A stretch of DNA of 64,000 nucleotides from Rhizobium leguminosarum bv. trifolii WSM2297 (GCF_000271845.1 NZ_JH719393.1:1208442-1272441); one strand, 5' to 3'. Positions 37,760 through 45,872 are shown, counted from the first letter of the stretch. A program made the numbers and translations. Notes: generated by a model from the letters alone, not told the origin.

Positions 37760-39967
37760 ATGTCGACCGCCTCCACGAACGATCCGCCCGCCGCGTCGGC
37801 AGGTCCGGCAGCGCCCATCGCGCAGTTCTTCATTCCGGCTGCCGCGTCGTTGCAGGAACGCCGGCCACGCACGCTGAAGCACGGCGACACCTTTGCTGTC
37901 TTCGACCACAATGGGGACGCGCTTTCCGGGCCTGGCAGCCCGGAGGGCCTGTTCCATCGGGATACGCGTTATCTCTCGCACCTCTATCTGACGGTCAACG
38001 GTAAGCGGCCGATGCTTTTGTCGTCGACGTTGCGCGATGACAACGCCACCCTGACCTGCGACCTCACCAACCCCGATCTCTTCGACGACAACGGCAAGCT
38101 CCTCCTCGGCCACGACCTTGTTCATCTGCGCAGGACCCGCTTTCTTTGGCAGGCCCATTGCTACGAGCGACTGACTGTGAAGAACTTTGACGAGCGACCG
38201 CAACGTATCCGCATCGATATCGCGTTCGGCGCAGACTTCGCCGATCTATTCGAGGTTCGAGGAACCGTCAGGGCAAAAAAAGGACGCCGTTTTCCAACTG
38301 TTATTGAGCAGGACCGCGTCCTTCTCTCCTATATTGGCCTGGACGGGCGCAAACGGTCGACGCGCCTGTCCTTCGATCCACAGCCGGATGCGGTTCGAAG
38401 CGATCTGCTAACCTATGAACTCGATCTCGCGCCCCATGAGACCCGCTCGCTGTTCATCGAAATTGGCTGTGACCAAGGCGAAGCACTGAGCCCGAGCTTT
38501 CGCTCCTTTTTCGTTGCACTGCGGGATGCGCGTAGGGCGTTACAGAAATCTTCCTCGCGTGCGGCGTCGGTCATAACGTCAAATGAAATCTTCAATGAAG
38601 TTGCGCGCCGCAGCATCTCCGACCTCTATATGCTGATGACCGATAAACCTGAGGGGCCTTATCCTTATGCCGGCATCCCCTGGTTCAGCACAGTGTTCGG
38701 ACGCGACGCGCTCATCACCGCGCTCGAAACCCTTTGGCTGGATCCCGAGATTGCTCGCGGCGTTCTTGGTCATTTGGCTGCCAATCAGGCGACGGAGGTG
38801 GATCCAGCGTCAGATGCCGAACCAGGCAAGATCCTTCATGAAGTCCGGTGTGGGGAGATGGCCGAACTCGGAGAGGTGCCCTTTCGGCGCTATTACGGCA
38901 GCGTCGATTCGACCCCTCTGTTTGTCGTGCTGGCTGGCGAATATCTCAAAAGGACCGGTGATCTTGCTACCACCAGTCGTCTTTTGCCGCATGTCGAGGC
39001 GGCGCTGACATGGATTGACGAGCATGGCGATCGCGACGGCGACGGCTTCGTTGAATATGGACGACTGACCGCAGAAGGACTGATTAACCAAGCTTGGAAA
39101 GACAGCCACGATTCCGTTTTTCATGCTGATGGAACGCTCGCCAGCGGGCCGATCGCCATCGCCGAGGTGCAGGCCTATGTGTACGGCGCCTGGCAGTGCG
39201 CCGCCGAGATCTTCCGTCGGCTCGGCCGGCCGGACCGTGCTGCAAGGTTCATCGCAAGGGCAGAAGGTCTGCGCCAAGCATTCGATGCTGCCTTTTTCGA
39301 CGAGGAGCTCGGAACCTACGTTTTGGCACTCGATGGCGACAAGAGGCCGTGCCGGGTCCGCTCCTCCAACGCAGGACATGCCCTCTTCACTGGTATTTCC
39401 TATCCGGAGCGCGCAAAACAGGTCGCCCGCACGTTGATGAGCGGTTCCTCATTCTGCGGCTGGGGCATCCGCACCATCGCCGCCACAGAGACGCGCTTCA
39501 ATCCCATGAGCTACCACAACGGCTCGATCTGGCCGCATGATAATGCTCTGATTGCCAGCGGCCTTGCGCGCTACGGCTATCGGGCGGAAGCGGCACGGAT
39601 ATTCGAAGGACTGTTTGCAGCTTCGACCTATATCGACCTGCGGCGTCTTCCCGAACTCTTCTGCGGGATGCCACGTCAGCGGGCGCAGGGACCGACTTTC
39701 TATCCGGTCGCCTGCTCTCCGCAGGCATGGGCGGCGGCAGCTTCCCTATCACTCCTGCAATCCTGCCTTGGTCTCGATTTCGATCCAAATGCGCTGCAGA
39801 TCAGCTTTAGGGAACCGCGGCTTCCAACCTTCCTCGACGAGGTGACATTGCGACACCTGCTGATCGGATCGGGTTCGGCCGATGTTAGCCTCCGCCGCTC
39901 CGGCCGAAATGTCGTCGTGGAGGTAATCGATCGTCGGGGCGATATCCGAATTCAGACGGCCACCTAA
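37760..39967 (+). CDS. Amylo-alpha-1,6-glucosidase-like (glycogen-debranching family) protein
   Basis: The 735-residue protein has an N-terminal glycogen-debranching bis domain (residues ~40-235, FAVFDHNGDALSGPGSPEGL, then FHRDTRYLSHLYLTVNG). It also has an (alpha/alpha)6-barrel of the MGH1/GH63-like type (~290-700, YAGIPWFSTVFGRDALITAL, GLINQAWKDSHDSV, NGSIWPHDNALIASGLARYG). These motifs include the acidic residues usual for the fold. It probably hydrolyses alpha-glucosidic bonds of a cytoplasmic glucan. AGGAG precedes the ATG. It is apparently coexpressed with the GT4 gene upstream. Confidence 0.9.
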   Translation: MSTASTNDPPAASAGPAAPIAQFFIPAAASLQERRPRTLKHGDTFAVFDHNGDALSGPGSPEGLFHRDTRYLSHLYLTVNGKRPMLLSSTLRDDNATLTCDLTNPDLFDDNGKLLLGHDLVHLRRTRFLWQAHCYERLTVKNFDERPQRIRIDIAFGADFADLFEVRGTVRAKKGRRFPTVIEQDRVLLSYIGLDGRKRSTRLSFDPQPDAVRSDLLTYELDLAPHETRSLFIEIGCDQGEALSPSFRSFFVALRDARRALQKSSSRAASVITSNEIFNEVARRSISDLYMLMTDKPEGPYPYAGIPWFSTVFGRDALITALETLWLDPEIARGVLGHLAANQATEVDPASDAEPGKILHEVRCGEMAELGEVPFRRYYGSVDSTPLFVVLAGEYLKRTGDLATTSRLLPHVEAALTWIDEHGDRDGDGFVEYGRLTAEGLINQAWKDSHDSVFHADGTLASGPIAIAEVQAYVYGAWQCAAEIFRRLGRPDRAARFIARAEGLRQAFDAAFFDEELGTYVLALDGDKRPCRVRSSNAGHALFTGISYPERAKQVARTLMSGSSFCGWGIRTIAATETRFNPMSYHNGSIWPHDNALIASGLARYGYRAEAARIFEGLFAASTYIDLRRLPELFCGMPRQRAQGPTFYPVACSPQAWAAAASLSLLQSCLGLDFDPNALQISFREPRLPTFLDEVTLRHLLIGSGSADVSLRRSGRNVVVEVIDRRGDIRIQTAT

Positions 39968-40118
39968 CGTTTGGTAATGTTCGGTTGGCCCTATCGTCTC
40001 GCAATTGCGAGCGACGACGGCCGGCTGGCGCGGTCAACAGACATTGACTTGCGGCTCTTCTCAAACGGCGCCCTCGGAGATCACCCTCATCTTGTGAGGC
40101 GGATGGTTCGTGAGATGT

Positions 40119-40143
40119 GGAACAGTCTTGCCTTTGCCGCGTT
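40119..40143 (+). promoter_or_regulatory. EcfG-type promoter (perfect)
   Basis: GGAAC at 40119-40123 and CGTT at 40140-40143 are 16 nt apart, a perfect match to the general-stress consensus. The predicted start of transcription (~40150) almost coincides with the ATG at 40152. Confidence 0.65.
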
Positions 40144-40151
40144 GCCAAGCC

Positions 40152-40331
40152 ATGACAGAGAAGCACCATGAAGCACTGACACATCTCGTGATCCGGTACG
40201 CGTCCCATCCCGTTGTCAAGCGGCAGTTGCGCAGGCTGCCTGCCTTCGCGGTCCCGGGGGATTCAAATGATGTGATTCAAGATCTGCTCCGAGAGCTTCA
40301 TCAGGTTTCAGCGCTAAAAGCCAAACCTTGA
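40152..40331 (+). CDS. Small conserved hypothetical protein (59 aa), possibly leaderless
   Basis: A 59-residue frame starts MTEKHHEALTHLVIRYASHP and continues with a helical, Leu/Arg-rich sequence (VVKRQLRRLPAF). It has the look of short rhizobial orphan proteins. No SD precedes the ATG. The perfect EcfG-type promoter ends 8 nt upstream, so a transcript would begin at or next to the ATG, as in leaderless mRNAs. It is followed 47 bp later by a helix-turn-helix gene, likely in the same unit. If it is not translated, the promoter would serve that gene with a long leader. Confidence 0.5.
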   Translation: MTEKHHEALTHLVIRYASHPVVKRQLRRLPAFAVPGDSNDVIQDLLRELHQVSALKAKP

Positions 40332-40378
40332 GCTGAGGCACTGAAACACCCAGAAGCGGTAATGACGGAGGTGCCGCG

Positions 40379-40633
40379 ATGAAAGCGTCAGAACTTATCC
40401 AAGCCCGTGAGCAACTGGATTTTACGCAGGCGGAGCTCGCGAACCGGCTTGGCCTGCCGTTGGTGGAAATCCAGCAGTTGGAATCCGGAAACCGCGAGAT
40501 TTCGACTATTCATGTCCTCGCGTTCGACATGATCCGGCTGCAGGCGGCCCGTGAAAGAAAAAACGTTGCAACATTGCCGCCAGATCTTCAATCGCTCGTC
40601 AACCACCTCGGCCGGCAACTCTATCCGAGCTGA
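40379..40633 (+). CDS. XRE-family helix-turn-helix protein (84 aa)
   Basis: This 84-residue protein is essentially one HTH_3 domain (residues ~5-60): LIQAREQLDFTQAELANRLG and then LPLVEIQQLESGNREIS, the helix 2-turn-helix 3 pattern of phage Cro/CI-type regulators. A short helical tail follows. GGAGG lies upstream of the ATG. As a stand-alone domain it is a DNA-binding regulator or the antitoxin-like half of a pair, but no toxin gene is adjacent. It probably shares the EcfG-type promoter at 40119. Confidence 0.85.
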   Translation: MKASELIQAREQLDFTQAELANRLGLPLVEIQQLESGNREISTIHVLAFDMIRLQAARERKNVATLPPDLQSLVNHLGRQLYPS

Positions 40634-40710
40634 CGATCGCCAACGCATGTGGATGCGAACCGCTTGATCTTGGCTGGCCTGCCTTACGATTATTGCTCCG
40701 ATCCAGCGAG

Positions 40711-40935
40711 CTATTCTATTTCTTCGTCTTCGTCATCCTTCAGTAGATCGGCAAGCGTAGCGACCCTTCCCGTGGGCAGACGGCGCCCTTCTCCCATTAA
40801 GGCCTCGTCGTTGCTAATCCAGGCCCACGCCTCCGCCAGTTCGGCTTGAGTGGCACCGGTCGCGATAACCGCGCTCACGAGAGTTTCGTCGACTGGACCA
40901 AGGACAGCGACGACGTCTTGCAAAGTCATGGTCAT
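40711..40935 (-). CDS. Conserved hypothetical protein (74 aa)
   Basis: The 74-residue acidic protein reads MTMTLQDVVAVLGPVDETLV, then a helical middle (TGATQAELAEAWAWISNDEA) and an acidic end (KDDEDEEIE). Similar short proteins are widespread in rhizobia without known function. AGGAG lies 10 nt before the ATG at 40935; another ATG two codons later is possible. The frame to 40995 is not used because its extra 20 residues precede the SD. It is convergent with the helix-turn-helix gene and divergent from the hsp20 pair. Confidence 0.8.
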   Translation of the reverse strand: MTMTLQDVVAVLGPVDETLVSAVIATGATQAELAEAWAWISNDEALMGEGRRLPTGRVATLADLLKDDEDEEIE

Positions 40936-41030
40936 GTCTGATTGGCTCCTTTCTCGCGAAAAGCATTGATCTGGTTCATATGGAGGAGAAGGCAAAAACG
41001 TCCATTTTTTTTGGGCGGAATTCCGCTCCT

Positions 41031-41060
41031 CTTGAATCCGTAACCAGCTGAATTATATTA
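41031..41060 (+). promoter_or_regulatory. RpoH-type heat-shock promoter
   Basis: CTTGAA at 41031-41036 is followed after 17 nt by TATATT (41054-41059), which fits the alphaproteobacterial RpoH promoter (CTTGAA and an AT-rich -10). It lies about 95 bp before the first hsp20 gene. Confidence 0.6.
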
Positions 41061-41064
41061 ATCA

Positions 41065-41153
41065 ATTCCGAAAGAATCGGCAAAAAGTCCAGGAGGCGCT
41101 AATGCTTTTTGGCGCCTCCTTGTATCCATGTTGCTTCAAAGGAGGATATGGCT
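41065..41153 (+). promoter_or_regulatory. ROSE-like RNA thermometer
   Basis: The leader of the first hsp20 gene has two stable hairpins: CCGA/TCGG near 41068-41080, and AGGAGGCGC (41091-41099) with GCGCCTCCT (~41112-41120). A final stem pairs CCATGTTGCTTC with GGAGGATATGG. This hides the SD (AAAGGAGG, 41138-41145) and the start. A UUGCU opposite the SD is the hallmark of ROSE elements, which melt at heat-shock temperature in rhizobial small heat-shock genes. The call rests on this pattern and gene context; folding was done by eye. Confidence 0.8.
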
Positions 41154-41630
41154 ATGAGGACAAACCTCGACTTCTCGCCCCTGTTTCGCTCAAGCATCGG
41201 CTTTGAGCGAATGTTGAACGCCCTCGAACCGGCAAGTCGCATCGAGACCAGGGATAATTGGCCAGCCTATGACATCGTAAAAACCGGCGATGACGCCTAC
41301 CGCGTCACAATGGCGGTAGCAGGCTTCTCCCAGGACGAACTGACGATGACTCAGGAGCAGAACATGCTTGTCGTTGCGGGGCAGAAGCCGAGCGCCGAAG
41401 ACGTCCAGTATCTGCACCATGGCATCGCCGGCCGGAGCTTCGAGCGCCGGTTTGAGCTTGCCGACCACGTCTGGGTCGTGGGTGCCGGTCTCGCAAACGG
41501 TCTCTTGAGCATCGATCTCAAGCGCGAAATCCCCGAGGAGATGAAGCCGCGTCAGATCGAGATCAAGACAGATCAGGCGCTGCCCAAGGTCGAGACGAAG
41601 CAGATCGAAGCAGAGAAACAAGCGGCGTAA
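41154..41630 (+). CDS. Small heat shock protein Hsp20 (class A-like)
   Basis: The 158-residue protein has an alpha-crystallin domain (residues ~35-125, YRVTMAVAGFSQDELTMTQE, VWVVGAGLANGLLSIDL) and the IbpA-like start DFSPLFRSSIGFERM. Such proteins hold unfolded proteins in the cytoplasm during heat stress. AAAGGAGG at 41138-41145 fits the ATG at 41154; an ATG at 41148 lies too near. It stands behind an RpoH-type promoter and a ROSE-like leader. A second, different hsp20 follows 78 bp later. Its C-terminal tail lacks the common IxI motif and is Lys/Glu rich. Confidence 0.95.
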   Translation: MRTNLDFSPLFRSSIGFERMLNALEPASRIETRDNWPAYDIVKTGDDAYRVTMAVAGFSQDELTMTQEQNMLVVAGQKPSAEDVQYLHHGIAGRSFERRFELADHVWVVGAGLANGLLSIDLKREIPEEMKPRQIEIKTDQALPKVETKQIEAEKQAA

Positions 41631-41708
41631 GCCTTCCGGGAAAGGCAAAGGTGCGGGCGATGCCCGGCACCGATGGAAGAGGCCGAGCCAATAGAAAGGA
41701 GTAAAGAC

Positions 41709-42218
41709 ATGGGTGTCCGTGATCTAATACCTTGGAGCCGGACCAACGGCCATCAGGTTCCAAGCCTTTTGCGTGATGACGACCGGGATACGTTCCTGTC
41801 ATTGCATCGCGAGGTAAACCGGTTGTTCGACGACGTGTTGCGTGGCTTCGGTTCGGGCCTGCCGTCATTGAGTAGCGCCAATACCTTCGGTGGCGGATGG
41901 CCGAGCGTCGAGGTCTCCAATAACGAAAAGGAGATTAAGGTGACGGCCGAGGTCCCCGGCCTTCAGGAGAAGGACATCGAAGTCCTGCTCAATGATGGCG
42001 TGCTGACGCTGAAAGGCGAAAAGCAGTCGGAAACCGAGGACAAGGACCGCCAATTTTCTGAGCGCTACTACGGCCGCTTCGAGCGCCGCATTCCGCTCGG
42101 CGTCGAGGTCAAGGAAGATCAAGTCGATGCCATCTTCAAGAATGGTGTGCTCACCGTGACCTTGCCGAAGAGCGAGAAAGCGCAGTCGCAGGTCAAGCGC
42201 ATCGCAATCAAGAGCTAA
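41709..42218 (+). CDS. Small heat shock protein Hsp20 (class C-like)
   Basis: The 169-residue protein has an alpha-crystallin domain (~55-155, WPSVEVSNNEKEIKVTAEVP, GLQEKDIEVLLNDGVLTLKG, then FKNGVLTVTLPKSE) and ends KRIAIKS, with an IAI at the usual IxI position. AGGAG precedes the ATG by about 7 nt. It belongs to a different subgroup than its neighbour, and the two may form mixed oligomers or have separate clients. The 78-bp gap holds a hairpin (41650-41671) that might set relative expression. It is probably cotranscribed under the ROSE leader. Confidence 0.95.
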   Translation: MGVRDLIPWSRTNGHQVPSLLRDDDRDTFLSLHREVNRLFDDVLRGFGSGLPSLSSANTFGGGWPSVEVSNNEKEIKVTAEVPGLQEKDIEVLLNDGVLTLKGEKQSETEDKDRQFSERYYGRFERRIPLGVEVKEDQVDAIFKNGVLTVTLPKSEKAQSQVKRIAIKS

Positions 42219-42229
42219 AGGTCAGTCAT

Positions 42230-42255
42230 GGCGGCGTCTCTGAGGGACGTCGCCG
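42230..42255 (+). terminator. Hairpin after the hsp20 pair
   Basis: GGCGGCGTC and GACGTCGCC form a 9-bp stem (one G-U pair) with a 7-nt loop, beginning about 12 nt after the second hsp20 stop. There is no U-run, so this is a probable but not classic terminator. Confidence 0.45.
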
Positions 42256-42618
42256 TGACCCTCTAATGAGGGCAAATGGGCCCATAGGTGTCAAAGACCA
42301 GTTAGATAGCAAAACGAAGGCAGAAACCAACCTGCAGGCGAGCGGCTTCGAGTGATGTGGCAGGACGCCGAGAACCCAGGATTTCCGCCGGCACCGCGGT
42401 CGCCAGAACATGGCAAGGCTCCTAGGCCATCCGCCCTCGCGAAGCTCGCAAAAGAGGTCGGATGCCCGGAGGACAAATTTGCCAGGGGTGCAAACTCAAC
42501 TATCTCCGAATCTGACAATACTCGTTCCAACTGGAGACGCGACCTCCGCCGCCAGTGAGTGATCACACGCCCCAGGCGGTCGGCACCGAAGCTCTTTCCC
42601 ACACAAAGTTTGTCATCG
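42256..42618. other. Intergenic region without a supported gene
   Basis: About 360 bp between the hsp20 terminator hairpin and the next promoter. A 68-codon plus frame at 42352-42558 has no SD and no recognisable content. Nothing else is evident. Confidence 0.4.
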
Positions 42619-42643
42619 GGAACAAAACTACAAGATCGAGGTT
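42619..42643 (+). promoter_or_regulatory. EcfG-type promoter
   Basis: GGAAC at 42619-42623 and GGTT at 42640-42643 with 16 nt between, 31 bp before the ATG at 42674. The -10 differs from CGTT only in its first, less conserved base. Confidence 0.65.
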
Positions 42644-42673
42644 CGGCACCACAATCATCTATGGAGGCCCTCG

Positions 42674-43198
42674 ATGACTAACGAATTTTCCCTTCCATCA
42701 GCGGAACCCAGTCCTTCTCCAGACACCTCACCCGTCACTGACTTTAAAAACAAGCTGAGCGAAGACATCAGCTCGACGAGGCAGATAATCAAGGAGGGCT
42801 CCGGAGCCGTTATTCAGCAGGTGGACGAGGTGGTTTCCGAACAAACCCACTTTGTCGGTCATCAGGTTAGTGGCGTCGCGGCCGCCTTGGAGAAGGTCGG
42901 GGCAGAGCTCGAAAGCTCTGATCAGCGACAGGTCGGCCGCTACGCCCGCGAGATCGGCCGAAGCGTCGCAGCTGTCGCCGAAAAGATCGAGGGCAAGGAC
43001 CTTGGCGAGATTGCCACTCTGGCCGAGAACTTCGGACGCAAGCAGCCGATCGCCTTCCTCGCAATCGCGGCGCTTGCCGGACTATCAGCAAGTCGATTTT
43101 TGATCGCTTCCGCCAAACGAGGCGATGAAGTTCGCCCAATCGAAACATCGGCCAAGATGAGAGCTGCTTCTGCAAGCGGGGGCGCCTCAAATGACTAA
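42674..43198 (+). CDS. Hypothetical protein with C-terminal membrane segment
   Basis: The 174-residue protein has a long helical, Ser/Val/Glu-rich part (residues ~25-120) and one hydrophobic stretch (PIAFLAIAALAGLSASRFLI, ~127-146), with a short tail. It resembles small envelope-stress proteins found upstream of holin-like and DUF3618 genes. An AGG-rich SD (ATGGAGG) lies before the ATG. It is the first of three overlapping genes behind an EcfG-type promoter. I can give no specific activity. Confidence 0.8.
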   Translation: MTNEFSLPSAEPSPSPDTSPVTDFKNKLSEDISSTRQIIKEGSGAVIQQVDEVVSEQTHFVGHQVSGVAAALEKVGAELESSDQRQVGRYAREIGRSVAAVAEKIEGKDLGEIATLAENFGRKQPIAFLAIAALAGLSASRFLIASAKRGDEVRPIETSAKMRAASASGGASND

Positions 43199-43607
43199 AA
43201 CCCCAGAGAATGCGCCTCTTTCCGAATTGATCGGCGGACTTCTACGTGATGTCACCGGTCTTTTGCGCAAGGAGATCGATTTAGCCAAAACCGAAGCATC
43301 CGAAAAACTATCGGATGTTTTAAGCGGCGCTGAAATCCTTCTTATCGGATTGGTCATGGCGATCGGAGCTGTCGGCGTCCTGTTGGGCGCCATCGTGAGT
43401 GGTCTGGCCGCGTTGCTCGTAGCACAAGGATTTGCCGAGCCGACCGCCAATGCGCTTGCTTCGATTATCGTCGGGGCGATGATCGGCATCATTGCGTGGG
43501 CGTTGATCGCACGGGGCCTGGCCGCCTTCAGACGCAGCAATCTGACACTCGCACGGACGACAACATCGCTCCGCAGTGACGTGCAAACCGTGAAGGATAA
43601 ACTCTGA
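43191..43607 (+). CDS. Phage holin-like family membrane protein (PF07332 type)
   Basis: The 138-residue protein has an N-terminal helix (LIGGLLRDVTGLLRKEIDLA), two hydrophobic segments (AEILLIGLVMAIGAVGVLLG and NALASIIVGAMIGIIAWALI) and a charged end. This is the pattern of the chromosomal 'phage holin superfamily III' proteins, which are not phage genes but small inner-membrane proteins common in stress operons. It overlaps the previous gene by 8 nt and abuts the next. Its role is unknown. Confidence 0.85.
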   Translation: MTKTPENAPLSELIGGLLRDVTGLLRKEIDLAKTEASEKLSDVLSGAEILLIGLVMAIGAVGVLLGAIVSGLAALLVAQGFAEPTANALASIIVGAMIGIIAWALIARGLAAFRRSNLTLARTTTSLRSDVQTVKDKL

Positions 43608-44614
43608 TGGAAACGTCTACAGACAGAACATCCGCCGAGCTTCAGCGAGAAATCGAGCATGATCGACAACGCCTTGGAGATCGCATCGACGCCATCCAGG
43701 AGCGAATGTCGCCAGGGCAATTGGTCGATGAGGTTCTGGCCTATGCCAAGAACAGCGGCGGCAACGAGTTCGTTGGAAACCTTGGCCTGGCGCTAAAGGA
43801 AAATCCGCTTCCTGTCGCGTTGATGGGTGTTAGCCTGGCTTGGTTGATGGCCAAGGGCGCTCCCTCATCGTCTACTTCACCGGCTTCGGTGGAGCCCGAC
43901 TATGCGCTTTATCCCGTTCAAGGACCGGTGCGCCGCCTAGGCCCGCCGACGTCGATCGGGGGAGTGCGTTATAGCCATTTTGGCGACGGGTCTGGCAAAC
44001 AACTGAGGGCCCTGACCGACGAGACAGGACGCCGAGCCGGCCATTTCATGGACGAATCAGGCAAGACATATCGCGGTTTCGTTGATGCGAGCGGCAAGCA
44101 GGTCGATCAAATCCTCGACGAGACCGGGGCGATGTTTGACGCAGCGTCTGGCTGGGCCGCCGAAAAGTGGGAACAGGCCAAGAATGCTGCGAAAGAGATT
44201 GCCGACCGCGCGGCGGGAACTGCCAGTTCATTGACCAACCAAACCTCTTACGCTGCGGCAAACCTGAGCGAACAGACTACCAGGCTCAACACGTTGATCC
44301 TCAGACAGTTTCGCGATCAGCCGCTGGTTGGAGGCGCCCTGGCCTTTGCGGTCGGGGCTGCTATCGGTGCAGTGCTCCCGAGCACTGAAGCGGAAGATGA
44401 ATTCGCAGGAGAAGCCTCAGATGCCGCCAAGGAAGCGTTGGGCGCTCAGACCTCCCAACTCGTCGACCGCGGGAAAGCCGCTGCATCGGACGTTTATGAG
44501 CGCGCTGTCGGAGTGGCACCGGACGCTCACGACGAGATCAAGGATCGTCTTGCGGAGCAAGTTGACGCGTTGAAAAGCGGAGCAAATAGTCGAGATACCA
44601 CGACTCCAATCTGA
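43607..44614 (+). CDS. DUF3618-containing membrane protein
   Basis: The 335-residue protein starts with a DUF3618-type segment (residues ~8-50, SAELQREIEHDRQRLGDRID, AIQERMSPGQLVDEVL). Two membrane segments lie at ~62-80 and ~243-258, with an Ala/Gln-rich helical stretch between (~115-230). It shares one base with the preceding stop, so the three genes form a coupled unit. DUF3618 proteins usually accompany holin-like proteins in alphaproteobacteria, as here. A role in envelope integrity under stress is inferred from the promoter. Confidence 0.85.
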   Translation: METSTDRTSAELQREIEHDRQRLGDRIDAIQERMSPGQLVDEVLAYAKNSGGNEFVGNLGLALKENPLPVALMGVSLAWLMAKGAPSSSTSPASVEPDYALYPVQGPVRRLGPPTSIGGVRYSHFGDGSGKQLRALTDETGRRAGHFMDESGKTYRGFVDASGKQVDQILDETGAMFDAASGWAAEKWEQAKNAAKEIADRAAGTASSLTNQTSYAAANLSEQTTRLNTLILRQFRDQPLVGGALAFAVGAAIGAVLPSTEAEDEFAGEASDAAKEALGAQTSQLVDRGKAAASDVYERAVGVAPDAHDEIKDRLAEQVDALKSGANSRDTTTPI

Positions 44615-45171
44615 CGAATTTCTTGGATGCTTAGTCGTTTACCAGGCGATAGATCCGGTAGCGGCTCCGGTTTCTCGCTCGATCCAGACCGGCACATGAT
44701 CGCTCCTATGTTCCAGCCACGGGCGTGCTTGTCGACCTCCGCTTTCGCTAGAGGGACGGGCGCCCCCGAGCTTATGAGGAAGTGATCGCCCGGCATCGGG
44801 CTGAAGTAGCGATGCGTGTCAACGGCGAACAGAAACCGACCGCCTATTGGCGTCCAGTATTCCCTTTGTAAGCGATCAGCATTTGGGCGCGCTCCATGCT
44901 GGCCGGGGTTGCAGAGGGTGGATCAAGTGCAGGTGATGGGGACTGACGGCTTTGGCTCCGAGATCGGTTCTTGAAGGGCCAGGAATCGTTTGCGGTCTCA
45001 ATGATCTCGCGGGATGACTGAGCCTGTCCATCAGAGCGGGCGTTTCCGCCGCCGAAAGACGGATGGTCGGACGAAATCTGAGAGGGGTCAAAAAGGGACA
45101 CCGATCAATATTCTGCGCCGAAACACAACCGAAATCCCTGCTCAATCAATTGCGTGCGGAGTTTCTGGCCG
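44615..45171. other. Degenerate region with an istB remnant
   Basis: No intact gene lies here. On the minus strand, about 44640-44875 reads as protein-like sequence (GGRFLFAVDTHRYFSPMPGD) without a good start or end and running into the neighbouring gene, so it may be a decayed coding fragment. An IS21-type remnant at 44905-45050 is listed separately. Confidence 0.4.
44905..45050 (-). mobile_element. Decayed IS21-family istB tail (copy A)
   Basis: Reading the minus strand, ALMDRLSH is followed after a frameshift by REIIETANDSWPFKNRS, the typical C-terminus of IstB, the ATPase of IS21-family elements. The DNA is visibly homologous (roughly four in five bases by eye) to copy B at 45690-45872, including sequence past the stop. 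No istA, ORF start or terminal repeat remains. Confidence 0.65.
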
Positions 45172-45513
45172 TTACTCCGATGGCTTGGAGAAGCCGCGGT
45201 AGAAGCGTGTCGGCTGGAGCAGTGAACTGACGATGTTGGCGACGATCGGCCCATCCGCCTCGCTCTTGGCCCTCGCTTCCTGCCACTCGCAATCGGCTAT
45301 GAACTCGGCCCATTTCTGCTCGCGCTCCGCCAGCGACCGCCATTCCAGCAGGTAGGTCAGGTCGTTGCTGCAAGAACCGATCATCGTCGTCCAGAAGCCT
45401 AGTGAGCGGATGCCGAGGCGTTCCCAGATCGCCAGCGTTGCGGTCTCGAAACGCTGCTGCAGTGCCGGCAGCCTCCCCGGCAGACATGTATAGATGCGCA
45501 ACTCGTGGATCAC
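45172..45513 (-). CDS. NIPSNAP-family protein
   Basis: The 113-residue protein has the NIPSNAP ferredoxin-like fold signature: IHELRIYTCLPGRLPALQQR, RLGIRSLGFWTTMIG and YLLEWRSLAEREQKWAEF. The start is the GTG at 45513, which has GAGGAG with 6-nt spacing; the longer frame to 45627 is not supported. Bacterial members have no settled function. The gene is bracketed by two decayed istB tails in the same orientation, so it may have arrived or been moved with an IS21 element. Confidence 0.87.
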   Translation of the reverse strand: MIHELRIYTCLPGRLPALQQRFETATLAIWERLGIRSLGFWTTMIGSCSNDLTYLLEWRSLAEREQKWAEFIADCEWQEARAKSEADGPIVANIVSSLLQPTRFYRGFSKPSE

Positions 45514-45689
45514 CGGATGCTCCTCATGTTTGATCAGGCAAGATCGTGCATATCGTTCAGCGCCGGAAAAAGCGAGGGGCGCTTGCCTGCCCCAGCCCGC
45601 CGGAAGCAAGCAGCCAGCCGCCGGCACGATAGGGTAGCATGACCCCGCCCGCCTCGCGGATCAAGGCAAGCCTACCTGGCACGCCCGGC

Positions 45690-45872
45690 GCTGGTCGAGG
45701 TTGCAGAGGGTGGGCCAAGTGCGGGTGATGAGGTTGTTGGTTAGCTTTGAGATCGGTTCTTGAAGCGCCAGGAATCGTTTCCGGTTTCGATGATCTCGCA
45801 GTGATGAGTGAGCCTGTCCAGCAAGACCGGCAAGGCGTCTCCGACAACCGCCTGATACAGTTCGGGCGCGGA
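45690..45872 (-). mobile_element. Decayed IS21-family istB tail (copy B)
   Basis: The minus strand encodes SAPELYQAVVGDALPVLLDR and continues LTHHCEIIETGNDSWRFK to a stop at 45741. This is the IstB C-terminus in one frame; the rest of istB and all of istA are missing. The sequence past the stop also matches copy A. Together the copies look like direct-repeat ends left by IS21-type insertion and loss. Confidence 0.75.

Noticed and set aside
39971..40171. 66-codon plus frame after the debranching-enzyme gene
   Set aside because: No SD, and a perfect EcfG-type promoter lies inside it; more likely the promoter region of the gene at 40152.
43191..43607. Holin-like gene as evidence of a prophage
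   Set aside because: This holin superfamily is a common chromosomal envelope protein; no other phage genes are near.
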